Assembly: GCF_009659625.1 (NCBI RefSeq) | Contig: NZ_VOIW01000002.1 | Location: forward strand, 124,001-188,000 | From: Pseudomonas haemolytica | GTDB lineage: Bacteria > Pseudomonadota > Gammaproteobacteria > Pseudomonadales > Pseudomonadaceae | DNA length: 64,000 bases | Direction of reading: 5' to 3' | In this document: one piece after another, positions 1 to 10,353 of the stretch | Layout of the letters: each line of letters starts with the position of its first letter | Position numbering within the stretch: position 1 is the first letter of the stretch | Program-made: the position numbers and the translations under genes | Notes under the pieces: generated by a model | What the model was told of the DNA's origin: nothing | The model's database searches: none | The model's input: only the letters and a program-made list of their open reading frames with translations

Positions 1-1
1 G

Positions 2-373
2 CGCTACGCCTTGTCGATGCTTGGCCTGGAGCGCCAACTGGCCAAGCGTGACGACCTGCTGGAGACCATCGGCAAGCGTCTGCCGCAGATCCAATCCCAG
101 GTAGAGCACTTCGGCCCGGCCCACGAAAACGTGATCGCCGCCTGTGGTGCGCTGTATCAGGACACCTTGAGTACGTTACGCCAGCGTATTCAGGTACACG
201 GCGACATGCGCAACTTGCAGCAACCGAATAACGCCTCGAAAATCCGCGCCCTGCTCCTGGCCGGTATTCGCTCCGCGCGGTTGTGGCGCCAGTTGGGCGG
301 TCATCGCTGGCAGCTGGTGATCAGCCGACGCAAATTGCTCAAAGAGCTTTACCCGTTGATGCGCAACGAATAA
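2..373 (+). CDS. hflD: HflD-like protein, 3' end only (partial)
   Basis: The reading frame is open from the left edge (Arg-Tyr-Ala-Leu-Ser...) to TAA at 371-373, so only the last ~123 residues are in the window. The text is rich in charged helices and ends in the [20 protein letters not shown] tail typical of HflD, the inner-membrane-associated protein first described as a lambda lysogeny regulator and normally encoded directly upstream of purB in gammaproteobacteria. That gene order is kept here: purB starts 125 bp downstream. The Met/Leu codons near the edge are internal, not the true start. Function in Pseudomonas itself is poorly defined; the name rests on family and synteny. Confidence 0.8.
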   Translation, partial: RYALSMLGLERQLAKRDDLLETIGKRLPQIQSQVEHFGPAHENVIAACGALYQDTLSTLRQRIQVHGDMRNLQQPNNASKIRALLLAGIRSARLWRQLGGHRWQLVISRRKLLKELYPLMRNE

Positions 374-411
374 GTCGCACCAGCAGGCCTTTTTCAAGCC
401 GTTACGCGTAA

Positions 412-1869
<1,458 letters not shown>

Positions 1870-1887
1870 TCATCGCGCACCCTTTGA

Positions 1888-1914
1888 GACGCCCGGCCGC
1901 GCCGGGCGTTTTTA
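1888..1914 (+). terminator. Rho-independent terminator after purB
   Basis: GC-rich stem ACGCCCGGC/GCCGGGCGT followed by TTTTTATT, 19 bp after the purB stop. Confidence 0.85.
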
Positions 1915-1952
1915 TTCCAGTCTGAAAAATGCTTTTTTTCAATAGGTTACAC

Positions 1953-3119
1953 ATGAATCCTGATATTCCTCTTCAACTTCTGGGCGGTATCACAGCACGG
2001 GAATTCCTGCGCGACTACTGGCAGAAAAAGCCGCTGCTGATCCGTCAGGCCATCCCTGATTTCGAAAGCCCGATCGACGCCGACGAACTGGCGGGCCTGG
2101 CTCTGGAAGAAGAAGTCGAGTCGCGCCTGGTGATCGAACACGGCGAACGACCGTGGGAACTGCGTCGCGGCCCGTTTGCCGAAGATGCCTTCAGCACCCT
2201 GCCTGCGCGTGAGTGGACCTTGCTGGTGCAAGCAGTCGACCAGTTCGTGCCGGAAGTGGCGGAGCTGCTGGAGCACTTCCGCTTTCTGCCGAGCTGGCGT
2301 ATCGACGATGTGATGATCAGCTTTGCCGCACCAGGCGGCAGCGTTGGCCCGCACTTCGATAACTATGACGTGTTCCTGCTGCAAGCCCAGGGCAAGCGCA
2401 ACTGGAAAATCGGCCAGATGTGCAGCTCCGAAAGCCCGCTGCTGCAACACGCCGACCTGCGCATCCTCGCCGAATTCGAAGAAAGCGCCGAATGGGTGCT
2501 GGAACCGGGCGACATGCTCTACCTGCCGCCGCGCCTGGCCCACTTCGGCATTGCCGAAGATGACTGCATGACCTACTCCGTAGGCTTCCGCGCCCCAAGC
2601 GCCGCTGAAGTGCTGACCCACTTCACCGACTTCCTCAGCCAGTACCTGACCGACGAAGAGCGCTACACCGACGCCGATGCCCAGCCGGTCAGCGACCCGC
2701 ATCAGATCCAGGGCGACGCCCTCGACCGCCTCAAGGGCCTGCTGGCCGAGCACATGAGCGACGAGCGCATGCTGCTGACCTGGTTCGGCCAGTTCATGAC
2801 CGAGCCGCGCTACCCGGAAATGGTAGCTGGCGAAGAGCTGGGCGAAGAAGACTTCATCAACAGCCTGCAAGACGGCGCGATCCTGGTACGCAACCCAAGC
2901 GCCCGCCTGGCCTGGTCCGAAGTCGACGACGACGTACTGCTGTTCGCCAGCGGCCAGAGCCGTTACCTGCCAGGCAAACTGCGTGAACTGCTGAAGCTGG
3001 TGTGCTCGGCCGATGCGCTGCACAGCGAGAACCTCGGCGAGTGGCTGGCGGACGAAGATGGCCGCGACCTGCTGTGCGAACTGGTCAAGCAAGGCAGCCT
3101 GGGGTTTGCGGATGAATAA
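1953..3119 (+). CDS. roxA: 50S ribosomal protein L16 arginine 3-hydroxylase (JmjC-type ribosomal oxygenase)
   Basis: Fe(II)/2-oxoglutarate oxygenase of the YcfD/RoxA family, which hydroxylates an arginine of ribosomal protein L16. The ATG at 1953 gives 388 aa, close to the family length; a leftward extension to 1929 has no family support. The facial triad is readable: His134-x-Asp136 in SVGPHFDNYDVF and the distal His197 in PPRLAHFGIAEDD. The N-terminal cupin core is followed by the C-terminal winged-helix and dimerisation region. The gene overlaps the next one by 8 bp (GATGAATAAG), which implies co-translation with the GNAT gene. The assignment to L16 is by family, not shown by the sequence. 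Confidence 0.93.
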   Translation: MNPDIPLQLLGGITAREFLRDYWQKKPLLIRQAIPDFESPIDADELAGLALEEEVESRLVIEHGERPWELRRGPFAEDAFSTLPAREWTLLVQAVDQFVPEVAELLEHFRFLPSWRIDDVMISFAAPGGSVGPHFDNYDVFLLQAQGKRNWKIGQMCSSESPLLQHADLRILAEFEESAEWVLEPGDMLYLPPRLAHFGIAEDDCMTYSVGFRAPSAAEVLTHFTDFLSQYLTDEERYTDADAQPVSDPHQIQGDALDRLKGLLAEHMSDERMLLTWFGQFMTEPRYPEMVAGEELGEEDFINSLQDGAILVRNPSARLAWSEVDDDVLLFASGQSRYLPGKLRELLKLVCSADALHSENLGEWLADEDGRDLLCELVKQGSLGFADE

Positions 3120-3534
3120 GATTCACGTAAGTGTCGCGGACTGGCAAAAGGATATCGCCGAGATTCGGCGCATTCGTGAAGCGGTATTTATCGCTGAACA
3201 ATCGGTTCCACCGGAGCTGGAGTGGGACGCGGATGACGCCGGCGCGGTGCATTTCCTTGCATTCGAAGGCGATTTTCCGATCGGTACCGCGCGCCTGCTG
3301 CCCAGTGGCGAGATTGGCCGGGTGTCAGTACTCAAAGACTGGCGCGGGCTGAAGGTTGGCGACAAGCTGATGGAAACGGTGATTGGCGTGGCCGAGCAAC
3401 GTGGCCAGACCAGACAGTTCCTCAGCGCGCAGGTGTATGCGGCGCCGTTTTATGAGCGGTTGGGTTTCAAGATCGTCAGTGATGAGTTTCTTGAAGTCGG
3501 GATTCCGCATGTGGATATGGTGCGCGGGGACTGA
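3112..3534 (+). CDS. GNAT family N-acetyltransferase
   Basis: 140-aa single-domain acetyltransferase. The start at 3112 overlaps the roxA stop. The acetyl-CoA binding region reads GRVSVLKDWRGLKVGDKLMETV (roughly residues 62-84), followed by LSAQVYAAPFYERLGFKIVSDEF, the classic GNAT motif B with the FYERLGF signature. The N-terminal IRRIREAVFIAEQSVPPELEWD resembles the ElaA/YjcF subgroup. The substrate is unknown. Linkage to roxA is common in pseudomonads, but no functional connection is proven. Confidence 0.9.
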   Translation: MNKIHVSVADWQKDIAEIRRIREAVFIAEQSVPPELEWDADDAGAVHFLAFEGDFPIGTARLLPSGEIGRVSVLKDWRGLKVGDKLMETVIGVAEQRGQTRQFLSAQVYAAPFYERLGFKIVSDEFLEVGIPHVDMVRGD

Positions 3535-3551
3535 TTCAAGGCCGTGTCGAC

Positions 3552-3639
3552 GCCATCGGGAGCAAGCCCCCTCCCACATTTTGACCACATTCCAAGGATG
3601 TACGCGGTCAACGGTGGGAGTGGGCTTGCTCCCGATAGC
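3552..3639. repeat. REPIN (two inverted REP elements)
   Basis: Left REP at 3552-3582 (GCCATCGGGAGCAAGCCCCC...) and its inverted mate at 3613-3639 (GGTGGGAG...GCTTGCTCCCGATAGC) enclose ~30 bp. This is the common Pseudomonas GGGAGCAAGC class, also seen at 44.4, 53.7 and 59.1 kb. Confidence 0.9.
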
Positions 3640-3657
3640 ATTATCAGCAACACCACA

Positions 3658-3684
3658 AATGCCCTGCCATGCCAGGGCATTTTG
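3658..3684 (+). terminator. Probable terminator hairpin
   Basis: Stem AATGCCCTG (3658-3666) pairs with CAGGGCATT (3673-3681), followed by TTG. The short U-run makes it a moderate candidate for ending the roxA-GNAT transcript. Confidence 0.55.
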
Positions 3685-3764
3685 CCGTCTACGATTCAAC
3701 TTGCGACCCACCAGGCCGACAAACTGGCACTATCAAGCCTAAATGACTCGCAGAGATCACGGAC

Positions 3765-4502
3765 ATGTCCCTACGCACCCTGCTCACCGCCCTCCTCCTG
3801 ACCGCTAGCGTTTCGGCCATTGCCGACACCGAAGTCGTTAACCTGAGCAACCGCACGAGTGCAGACCTGCTACCCGTGGCGCAGAATTTCATCGGCAAGG
3901 ACGGCACCGTCAGCGCCTACGGCAACCAGCTTATTGTTAAAGCTGACCCAGCCAGGATCGAGGGTTTGCGGACCTTGCTCTCGCAACTGGACACACCGGC
4001 AAAACGCCTGCTGATCACCGTCGACACCAATGAAAACAACCAACAGAACAGCGGCGACAGCCAGACCCGCATCATCAGCTACGGCACCGCCAGCCGCGAT
4101 GGCGGCGTCCAGCAGATCCAGGCCAGCGAAGGTGTGCCCGCGCTGATCCAGGTCGGCCAGAGCGTGCCGCTGACCACTACCCAACAAGACAGCTATGGCC
4201 GCCTGCAGAACCAGACCCAGTATCGCAACGTCACCCAGGGCTTCTACGTGACCGCCAGCGTCACCGGCGAGACCGTACACCTGGCCATCAGTACCAACCG
4301 TGACCGTATGAGCCAGGAACGTCCCGATGTAGTGAACGTGCAAAGCACCGACACAACCGTCAGCGGGCGCCTCGGCGAATGGATCCCCCTGGCCGGGATC
4401 AATCGCGAAACCCAGGCCGATAAATCCTCTACAACCCGCAATTACTCTACTCAGGGCCGTGATGACCTGACGTTGCGGGTCAAGGTCGACACCCTGAACT
4501 GA
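3765..4502 (+). CDS. Exported secretin N-domain-like protein
   Basis: 245 aa with a clear Sec signal peptide (MSLRTLLTALLLTASVSAIAD). The mature part has an N-terminal ~80 residues resembling the short secretin N0/N1 (STN-type) fold: SADLLPVAQNFIGKDGTVSAYGNQLIVKADPARIEGLRTLLSQLD, the phrase that in secretins precedes the N2 repeats. The rest is polar and beta-rich (QTRIISYGTASRDGGVQQIQ...), with no beta-barrel secretin domain. So this is a free periplasmic secretin-like N domain, not a pore. No secretion genes are adjacent. It may help assemble or modulate a distant secretin; the function is unknown. Confidence 0.75.
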   Translation: MSLRTLLTALLLTASVSAIADTEVVNLSNRTSADLLPVAQNFIGKDGTVSAYGNQLIVKADPARIEGLRTLLSQLDTPAKRLLITVDTNENNQQNSGDSQTRIISYGTASRDGGVQQIQASEGVPALIQVGQSVPLTTTQQDSYGRLQNQTQYRNVTQGFYVTASVTGETVHLAISTNRDRMSQERPDVVNVQSTDTTVSGRLGEWIPLAGINRETQADKSSTTRNYSTQGRDDLTLRVKVDTLN

Positions 4503-4542
4503 AGCACCGAAAACTGACTGGCAAGTCGCATTAGACTAAAGA

Positions 4543-4568
4543 TGTAGTGCCTTAAAAAAAGCACTACA
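4543..4568 (+). promoter_or_regulatory. Palindromic operator candidate upstream of aceA
   Basis: TGTAGTGC (4543-4550) and GCACTACA (4561-4568) form a perfect 8-bp inverted repeat around an A-rich centre. It ends 6 bp before a putative -35. The half-sites TGTAGT/ACTACA resemble what I recall of the RccR operator (RpiR family, KDPG-responsive), a known controller of aceA in P. fluorescens. The identity is an inference. Confidence 0.55.
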
Positions 4569-4574
4569 AAACAT

Positions 4575-4603
4575 TTGACGATCCAAAAAAGCATGGGCAT
4601 GAT
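4575..4603 (+). promoter_or_regulatory. Putative sigma-70 promoter of aceA
   Basis: TTGACG (4575-4580), 17-bp spacer, CATGAT (4598-4603). It matches the consensus at 5/6 and 4/6 positions and would start RNA near 4610. Confidence 0.5.
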
Positions 4604-4996
4604 GGCCTCGCTCCCGCTAATCAGGGGCCCTGGCAAGGGCCTTCGGATCGCCGCTCTAAGCTACCCACCTGAGCCGATTCGTGTCTGTACCGCCCACAAG
4701 GTGTGTTTGACGTTGGTTGCGACTGGAACGAAGTTGTCCCGAGGGACGGAAGCTAACCAGGTAACCCGGCTACACACTGATGGATCGTACAAAGGCCCAC
4801 GACGCCCGAAGACCGTTCGCAGTTCGCCCTTACCTGCTCAACTCCCCCCTTGAGCCCCATCGTTCATCCCGTCGCCCCTCCCCGTCAGACTTGGCTTGAA
4901 CACCTGAGCTTCTGGTCAGCGAGCAACCCTACCCAGGCAACGAATGCCGGGCTGGCAAACGGATACTTCAAACAAGACGCGACGAGGTTTTTCCCC

Positions 4997-6322
4997 ATGG
5001 CACTGACACGCGAACAGCAAATTGCAGCCCTTGAAAAAGACTGGGCTGAAAACCCACGCTGGAAAGGCGTGACCCGCGCTTATTCCGCTGCTGACGTCGT
5101 CCGCCTGCGTGGCTCGGTCCAACCTGAGCACACCTTTGCAAAACTCGGCGCCGAGAAGCTGTGGAACCTGGTCACCCAAGGTGCCAAGCCGTCCTTCCGC
5201 CCCGACAAAGATTTCGTCAACTGCATGGGCGCCCTCACTGGCGGCCAGGCAGTGCAACAGGTAAAAGCCGGTATCCAGGCGATCTACCTGTCTGGCTGGC
5301 AAGTGGCAGCGGACAACAACTCCGCTGAATCCATGTACCCCGACCAATCGCTGTACCCGGTGGACTCCGTGCCAACCGTGGTCAAGCGCATCAACAACTC
5401 GTTCCGTCGTGCCGACCAGATCCAGTGGAAAGCCGGCAAGAACCCGGGTGACGAAGGCTACATCGACTACTTCGCGCCCATCGTGGCTGACGCCGAAGCC
5501 GGTTTCGGCGGCGTACTGAACGCCTACGAGCTGATGAAGAGCATGATCGAGGCAGGCGCTGCCGGCGTGCACTTCGAAGACCAGCTTGCGTCAGTGAAGA
5601 AATGCGGCCACATGGGCGGCAAGGTACTGGTTCCAACCCAGGAAGCCGTACAGAAGCTGACCGCTGCTCGTTTGGCGGCTGACGTTGCCGGCACACCGAC
5701 CATCATCCTGGCCCGTACCGATGCCAACGCCGCTGACCTGCTGACTTCGGACTGCGACCCGTACGACCAACCGTTCGTGACTGGCGAACGCACCCAGGAA
5801 GGCTTCTATAAAGTCCGCGCCGGCCTGGACCAAGCCATTGCCCGTGGCCTGGCCTACGCGCCATACGCCGACCTGATCTGGTGCGAAACCGCCAAGCCCG
5901 ACTTGGACGAGGCCCGTCGCTTCGCCGAAGCGATCAAGAAGGAATACCCGGACCAACTGCTGTCCTACAACTGCTCGCCTTCCTTCAACTGGAAGAAGAA
6001 CCTGGACGACGCGACTATCGCCAAGTTCCAGCGCGAACTGTCGGCAATGGGCTACAAGCACCAGTTCATCACCCTGGCCGGCATTCACAACATGTGGCAC
6101 AGCATGTTCAACCTGGCGCACGACTACGCCCGCAACGACATGACCGCCTACGTGAAGCTGCAAGAGCAGGAATTCGCTGACGCCTCCAAGGGCTACACCT
6201 TCGTGGCGCACCAGCAGGAAGTGGGCACCGGTTACTTCGACGACATGACCACCGTGATCCAGGGTGGCACCTCGTCCGTGACCGCGTTGACCGGTTCGAC
6301 CGAAGAAGAGCAGTTCCACTGA
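4997..6322 (+). CDS. aceA: Isocitrate lyase
   Basis: Glyoxylate-shunt enzyme cleaving isocitrate to glyoxylate and succinate, needed for growth on acetate and fatty acids. The ATG at 4997 gives 441 aa, the standard length, with a GAGG ribosome-binding sequence about 10 bp upstream; the open frame reaching back to 4850 is not family-like. The catalytic loop KKCGHMGGK (Cys203) and the upstream metal/substrate segments DAEAGFGG and FEDQ are intact. A strong terminator follows. Regulation probably runs through the palindrome and long leader upstream. In Pseudomonas aceA commonly lies near nuo, as here. Confidence 0.98.
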   Translation: MALTREQQIAALEKDWAENPRWKGVTRAYSAADVVRLRGSVQPEHTFAKLGAEKLWNLVTQGAKPSFRPDKDFVNCMGALTGGQAVQQVKAGIQAIYLSGWQVAADNNSAESMYPDQSLYPVDSVPTVVKRINNSFRRADQIQWKAGKNPGDEGYIDYFAPIVADAEAGFGGVLNAYELMKSMIEAGAAGVHFEDQLASVKKCGHMGGKVLVPTQEAVQKLTAARLAADVAGTPTIILARTDANAADLLTSDCDPYDQPFVTGERTQEGFYKVRAGLDQAIARGLAYAPYADLIWCETAKPDLDEARRFAEAIKKEYPDQLLSYNCSPSFNWKKNLDDATIAKFQRELSAMGYKHQFITLAGIHNMWHSMFNLAHDYARNDMTAYVKLQEQEFADASKGYTFVAHQQEVGTGYFDDMTTVIQGGTSSVTALTGSTEEEQFH

Positions 6323-6386
6323 TCGACTGAGCACACGGCCACCGCGGCCCCAAGGAAGACCTAACCGCAGTGCCGCACAACAATCA

Positions 6387-6414
6387 CGCCCCGACTGGTT
6401 CGGGGCGTTTTTTT
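6387..6414 (+). terminator. Rho-independent terminator after aceA
   Basis: Stem ACGCCCCGA/TCGGGGCGT with a TGGT-type loop and seven T residues, 65 bp after the aceA stop. Confidence 0.92.
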
Positions 6415-6450
6415 GCCTGCACAAAACCTACCGATGCACTGCGGACCAAA

Positions 6451-6477
6451 TGTGGGAGGGAGCAAGCCCCTCCCACA
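6451..6477. repeat. Single REP-like hairpin
   Basis: TGTGGGAGGG (6451-6460) and its complement CCCTCCCACA (6468-6477) flank AGCAAGC; a lone member of the GGGAGCAAGC REP class. Confidence 0.8.
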
Positions 6478-6625
6478 AGGAATTTTGCGCAAAACATTGA
6501 TCCAGAGCGGTATTCGTACACATCCAATCGGTTAAAAGAACCGTTGCGACAACTAAGCGACACTCAAGCAAGTAACGGCAACTTCCCCCGCCACATGAGA
6601 AACAATCGCTTAAACCCCACGCAAA

Positions 6626-6644
6626 CAATATTCATTATCATTTG
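6626..6644. promoter_or_regulatory. Fur-box-like sequence
   Basis: The reverse strand reads AAATGATAATGAATATT, which by eye matches about 14 of 19 positions of the Fur consensus GATAATGATAATCATTATC. It lies ~135 bp upstream of the likely nuo promoter. Confidence 0.35.
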
Positions 6645-6778
6645 GAGCCTGAAAACTTCGTTACAGCTTAAACAAAACATAATTGATGAAAAGCCCTCTA
6701 ATGCCCACGCCACAAGGGCTACAGCCTAAAGAAGGTGCACTATGTGCTTATTCCACCGAATAATTTCACCCCAGGAAT

Positions 6779-6807
6779 TTTACTTGCCCGGTGTTTAGCC
6801 ATAAAAT
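6779..6807 (+). promoter_or_regulatory. Putative sigma-70 promoter of the nuo operon
   Basis: TTTACT (6779-6784), 17-bp spacer, TAAAAT (6802-6807), 4/6 and 5/6 consensus matches, ~90 bp before the nuoA ATG. Confidence 0.45.
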
Positions 6808-6897
6808 CACCGCGATTGATTGCGCTGCGACATATCGTCACTGCATCGTTACTTTTTCGAGCTCAGAGACCTTTGCTCTCTGTTAAGGATTTCCAGC

Positions 6898-7311
6898 ATG
6901 ACCGAAGCGACAGGACTCATGGCCCACAACTGGGGCTTTGCCATTTTCCTCCTCGGTGTTGTCGGCCTTTGCGCCTTCATGCTCGGCGTCTCCAGCCTCC
7001 TCGGGTCAAAAGCCTGGGGCCGCAGCAAAAACGAACCGTTCGAGTCCGGCATGCTACCTACAGGTGGCGCCCGCTTGCGGCTCTCAGCCAAATTCTATCT
7101 GGTCGCGATGCTGTTCGTGATCTTCGATATCGAAGCCCTCTTTCTCTTTGCCTGGTCTGTGTCTGTTCGCGAAAGCGGCTGGACCGGATTCGTCGAAGCT
7201 CTCGTTTTCATAGCAATTCTGTTGGCAGGCCTTGTCTACCTATTCCGAGTGGGCGCCCTTGACTGGGCTCCGGAAGCTCGTCGTAAGCGGCAAGCGAAGC
7301 TGAAACAATGA
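6898..7311 (+). CDS. nuoA: NADH-quinone oxidoreductase subunit A
   Basis: Small membrane subunit of complex I, at the junction between the peripheral and membrane arms. The ATG at 6898 (AAGGA upstream) gives 137 aa, the usual Pseudomonas length. Three transmembrane helices are visible: [40 protein letters not shown] and [16 protein letters not shown]. The conserved loop KNEPFESGM is present; its YESG-type cysteine is absent, as is usual in gammaproteobacterial sequences. It is the first gene of the operon, with nuoB 10 bp downstream. Confidence 0.96.
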   Translation: MTEATGLMAHNWGFAIFLLGVVGLCAFMLGVSSLLGSKAWGRSKNEPFESGMLPTGGARLRLSAKFYLVAMLFVIFDIEALFLFAWSVSVRESGWTGFVEALVFIAILLAGLVYLFRVGALDWAPEARRKRQAKLKQ

Positions 7312-7321
7312 GGCTTTGGCG

Positions 7322-7996
7322 ATGCAATACAATCTCACCAGGATCGACCCGGATGCTCCTAACGAGCAGTACCCAATCGGCGAACGGGAAACCGTTTCCG
7401 ACCCGTTAGAAGACCAAGTCCACAAAAACATCTACATGGGCAAGCTCGAAGACGTGCTGAGTGGCGCGGTCAACTGGGGGCGTAAAAACTCCCTGTGGCC
7501 GTACAACTTCGGTCTTTCGTGCTGCTACGTGGAAATGACGACCGCCTTCACGGCGCCCCACGACATCGCGCGCTTTGGCGCCGAAGTTATTCGGGCATCG
7601 CCGCGCCAGGCGGATTTCATGGTTATAGCCGGAACCTGCTTTATCAAGATGGCGCCGATCATTCAGCGTCTCTACGAGCAAATGCTCGAGCCGAAGTGGG
7701 TTATCTCCATGGGTTCGTGCGCCAACTCCGGTGGCATGTACGACATCTACTCCGTCGTTCAAGGGGTGGACAAGTTCCTGCCCGTGGACGTCTACGTGCC
7801 TGGCTGCCCGCCCCGCCCTGAAGCTTTTCTGCAAGGCTTGATGCTGTTGCAGGAATCGATTGGCAAGGAGCGTCGCCCGCTTTCCTGGGTCGTCGGCGAT
7901 CAAGGCGTGTACCGCGCCGAGATGCCTTCGCAAAAGGAACAGCGCCGCGAACAGCGAATCGCAGTCACCAACCTGCGCAGCCCCGACGAAGTCTGA
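7322..7996 (+). CDS. nuoB: NADH-quinone oxidoreductase subunit B
   Basis: Peripheral-arm subunit carrying the terminal [4Fe-4S] cluster N2, which passes electrons to quinone. The ATG at 7322 with GAGG upstream gives 224 aa. The cluster ligands are readable as the tandem cysteines in GLSCCYVEM, then MGSCANSGG and VPGCPPRPE. It is cytoplasmic at the membrane interface, next to NuoCD. A 72-bp gap separates it from nuoCD. Confidence 0.97.
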   Translation: MQYNLTRIDPDAPNEQYPIGERETVSDPLEDQVHKNIYMGKLEDVLSGAVNWGRKNSLWPYNFGLSCCYVEMTTAFTAPHDIARFGAEVIRASPRQADFMVIAGTCFIKMAPIIQRLYEQMLEPKWVISMGSCANSGGMYDIYSVVQGVDKFLPVDVYVPGCPPRPEAFLQGLMLLQESIGKERRPLSWVVGDQGVYRAEMPSQKEQRREQRIAVTNLRSPDEV

Positions 7997-8068
7997 TCCA
8001 GCGCCGCTTCTTTTATAGAACGAAAACCTGGCTTCATTCTTTACGTTGACCGAAAGCGATAAAAAACC

Positions 8069-9853
8069 ATGACTACAGGCAGTGCTCGACGCATCCCGCC
8101 TTATAAGGCAGACGACCAGGATGTGGTCGTCGAACTCAATAACCGTTTTGGCCCTGACGCCTTCACCGCCCAGGCCACACGCACCGGTATGCCGGTGCTG
8201 TGGGTGGCGCGCGCCAAGCTCGTCGAAGTCCTGACCTTCCTGCGCAACCTGCCCAAGCCGTACGTCATGCTCTATGACCTGCATGGCGTGGACGAGCGTC
8301 TGCGCACCAAGCGCCAGGGCTTGCCGAGCGGTGCCGATTTCACCGTGTTCTACCACCTGATGTCACTGGAACGTAACAGCGACGTGATGATCAAGGTCGC
8401 GCTGAGCGAGAGCGACCTGAGCATCCCGACCGTGACCGGCATCTGGCCAAACGCCAGCTGGTACGAGCGTGAAGTCTGGGACATGTTCGGCATCGACTTC
8501 CCGGGCCACCCGCACCTGACGCGCATCATGATGCCGCCGACCTGGGAAGGTCACCCGCTGCGCAAGGACTTCCCTGCGCGCGCCACCGAATTCGACCCGT
8601 TCAGCCTCAACCTCGCCAAGCAGCAGCTTGAAGAAGAAGCGGCGCGGTTCCGTCCGGAAGACTGGGGCATGAAGCGTTCCGGCACCAACGAGGACTACAT
8701 GTTCCTCAACCTGGGCCCGAACCACCCTTCGGCTCACGGTGCCTTCCGTATCATCCTGCAACTGGACGGCGAAGAAATCGTCGACTGCGTGCCGGACATC
8801 GGCTACCACCACCGTGGTGCCGAGAAAATGGCCGAGCGCCAGTCGTGGCACAGCTTCATCCCGTACACCGACCGTATCGACTACCTCGGCGGCGTGATGA
8901 ACAACCTGCCGTACGTGCTCTCGGTCGAGAAGCTGGCCGGTATCAAGGTGCCGGACCGCGTCGACACCATCCGCATCATGATGGCCGAGTTCTTCCGCAT
9001 CACCAGCCACCTGCTGTTCCTGGGTACCTATATCCAGGACGTCGGCGCCATGACCCCGGTGTTCTTCACCTTCACCGACCGTCAGCGCGCCTACAAGGTC
9101 ATCGAAGCCATCACCGGTTTCCGCCTGCACCCGGCCTGGTACCGCATCGGCGGTGTTGCCCACGACCTGCCGAATGGCTGGGAACGCCTGGTCAAGGAAT
9201 TCATCGACTGGATGCCCAAGCGTCTGGACGAGTACCAAAAGGCTGCGCTGGACAACAGCATCCTCAAAGGCCGTACCATCGGCGTCGCTGCCTACAACAC
9301 CAAAGAAGCCCTGGAATGGGGCGTCACCGGTGCCGGCCTGCGTTCGACCGGTTGCGATTTCGACTTGCGTAAAGCGCGCCCGTACTCCGGCTACGAGAAC
9401 TTCGAGTTCGAAGTCCCGCTGGCGGCCAACGGCGATGCCTACGACCGTTGCATCGTGCGCGTCGAAGAAATGCGCCAGAGCCTGAAGATCATCGAGCAGT
9501 GCATGCGCAACATGCCGGCCGGCCCGTACAAGGCGGATCACCCGCTGACCACGCCGCCGCCCAAAGAGCGCACGCTGCAGCACATCGAAACCCTGATCAC
9601 GCACTTCCTGCAGGTATCGTGGGGCCCGGTCATGCCGGCCAACGAATCCTTCCAGATGATTGAAGCGACCAAGGGTATCAACAGTTATTACCTGACGAGC
9701 GATGGCGGCACCATGAGCTACCGCACCCGGATTCGTACCCCAAGCTTTGCCCACTTGCAGCAGATCCCTTCGGTGATCAAAGGCGAGATGGTCGCGGACT
9801 TGATTGCGTACCTGGGTAGTATCGATTTCGTTATGGCCGACGTGGACCGCTAA
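8069..9853 (+). CDS. nuoC: NADH-quinone oxidoreductase subunit C/D (fused)
   Basis: 594-aa fusion of the 30-kDa (NuoC, ~residues 1-190) and 49-kDa (NuoD, ~residues 205-594) subunits. The fusion is the normal state in gammaproteobacteria. NuoC shows the [23 protein letters not shown] signature; NuoD shows [16 protein letters not shown] and [12 protein letters not shown] near the quinone site and ends in the conserved [10 protein letters not shown]. It forms part of the quinone-binding chamber together with NuoB. nuoE follows after 2 bp. Confidence 0.97.
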   Translation: MTTGSARRIPPYKADDQDVVVELNNRFGPDAFTAQATRTGMPVLWVARAKLVEVLTFLRNLPKPYVMLYDLHGVDERLRTKRQGLPSGADFTVFYHLMSLERNSDVMIKVALSESDLSIPTVTGIWPNASWYEREVWDMFGIDFPGHPHLTRIMMPPTWEGHPLRKDFPARATEFDPFSLNLAKQQLEEEAARFRPEDWGMKRSGTNEDYMFLNLGPNHPSAHGAFRIILQLDGEEIVDCVPDIGYHHRGAEKMAERQSWHSFIPYTDRIDYLGGVMNNLPYVLSVEKLAGIKVPDRVDTIRIMMAEFFRITSHLLFLGTYIQDVGAMTPVFFTFTDRQRAYKVIEAITGFRLHPAWYRIGGVAHDLPNGWERLVKEFIDWMPKRLDEYQKAALDNSILKGRTIGVAAYNTKEALEWGVTGAGLRSTGCDFDLRKARPYSGYENFEFEVPLAANGDAYDRCIVRVEEMRQSLKIIEQCMRNMPAGPYKADHPLTTPPPKERTLQHIETLITHFLQVSWGPVMPANESFQMIEATKGINSYYLTSDGGTMSYRTRIRTPSFAHLQQIPSVIKGEMVADLIAYLGSIDFVMADVDR

Positions 9854-9855
9854 GC

Positions 9856-10353
9856 ATGAACAGCACGCTTATCCAGACAGACCGTTTCACCCTCAGTGAA
9901 ACCGAGCGCTCGGCCATCGAGCACGAGCTGCATCACTACGAAGACCCGCGCGCGGCGTCGATCGAAGCCTTGAAGATCGTCCAGAAGGAACGTGGCTGGG
10001 TACCCGACGGCGCCCTCTACGCCATCGGCGAGATCCTCGGCATTCCTGCCAGCGACGTTGAAGGCGTGGCGACGTTCTACAGCCAGATCTTCCGCCAGCC
10101 GGTCGGCCGCCACATCATTCGCGTGTGCGACAGCATGGTCTGCTACATCGGCGGCCATGAATCCGTGGTCAGCGAAATCCAGAACAAGCTGGGCATCGGC
10201 CTGGGCCAGACCACCCCGGACGGCCGCTTCACGCTGCTGCCGGTGTGCTGCCTGGGCAACTGTGACAAGGCGCCGGCGTTGATGATCGACGACGACACAT
10301 TCGGTGACGTGCAGCCCGCTGGCGTGACCCAATTGCTCGAGGGCTACCCATGA
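9856..10353 (+). CDS. nuoE: NADH-quinone oxidoreductase subunit E
   Basis: 165-aa thioredoxin-like [2Fe-2S] subunit (24-kDa type) of the NADH-input module. Ligand cysteines are seen in [11 protein letters not shown] (first pair) and [11 protein letters not shown] (second pair). The N-terminal helical bundle includes [15 protein letters not shown]. The start ATG is 3 bp after the nuoCD stop and its TGA overlaps the nuoF ATG (ATGA), so the two are translationally coupled. Confidence 0.97.
   Translation: MNSTLIQTDRFTLSETERSAIEHELHHYEDPRAASIEALKIVQKERGWVPDGALYAIGEILGIPASDVEGVATFYSQIFRQPVGRHIIRVCDSMVCYIGGHESVVSEIQNKLGIGLGQTTPDGRFTLLPVCCLGNCDKAPALMIDDDTFGDVQPAGVTQLLEGYP

Larger units (their letters stand above)
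4503..4996 (+). other. Long intergenic region and leader upstream of aceA
   Basis: 494 bp with no convincing gene. It holds a palindromic operator candidate (4543-4568), a promoter candidate (4575-4603) and then about 385 nt of probable 5' leader before the aceA start. Short open frames exist across the leader, but none has a good ribosome binding site or protein-like composition. Confidence 0.6.
6478..6897 (+). other. AT-richer intergenic region upstream of nuoA
   Basis: About 420 bp with no gene I can support. It contains a Fur-box-like sequence (6626-6644) and a candidate promoter (6779-6807) in front of nuoA. Confidence 0.6.

Noticed and set aside
4575..4853. Open frame in the aceA leader
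   Set aside because: No ribosome binding site, its first codon overlaps the -35 of the putative aceA promoter, and the product has no protein-like pattern; better explained as leader RNA.
6735..7262. 175-codon frame overlapping nuoA
   Set aside because: Shadow of nuoA in another frame; arginine- and proline-rich text without a family pattern.
8069..9853. nuoC-nuoD fusion as a novelty
   Set aside because: Fused NuoCD is the normal form in gammaproteobacteria.
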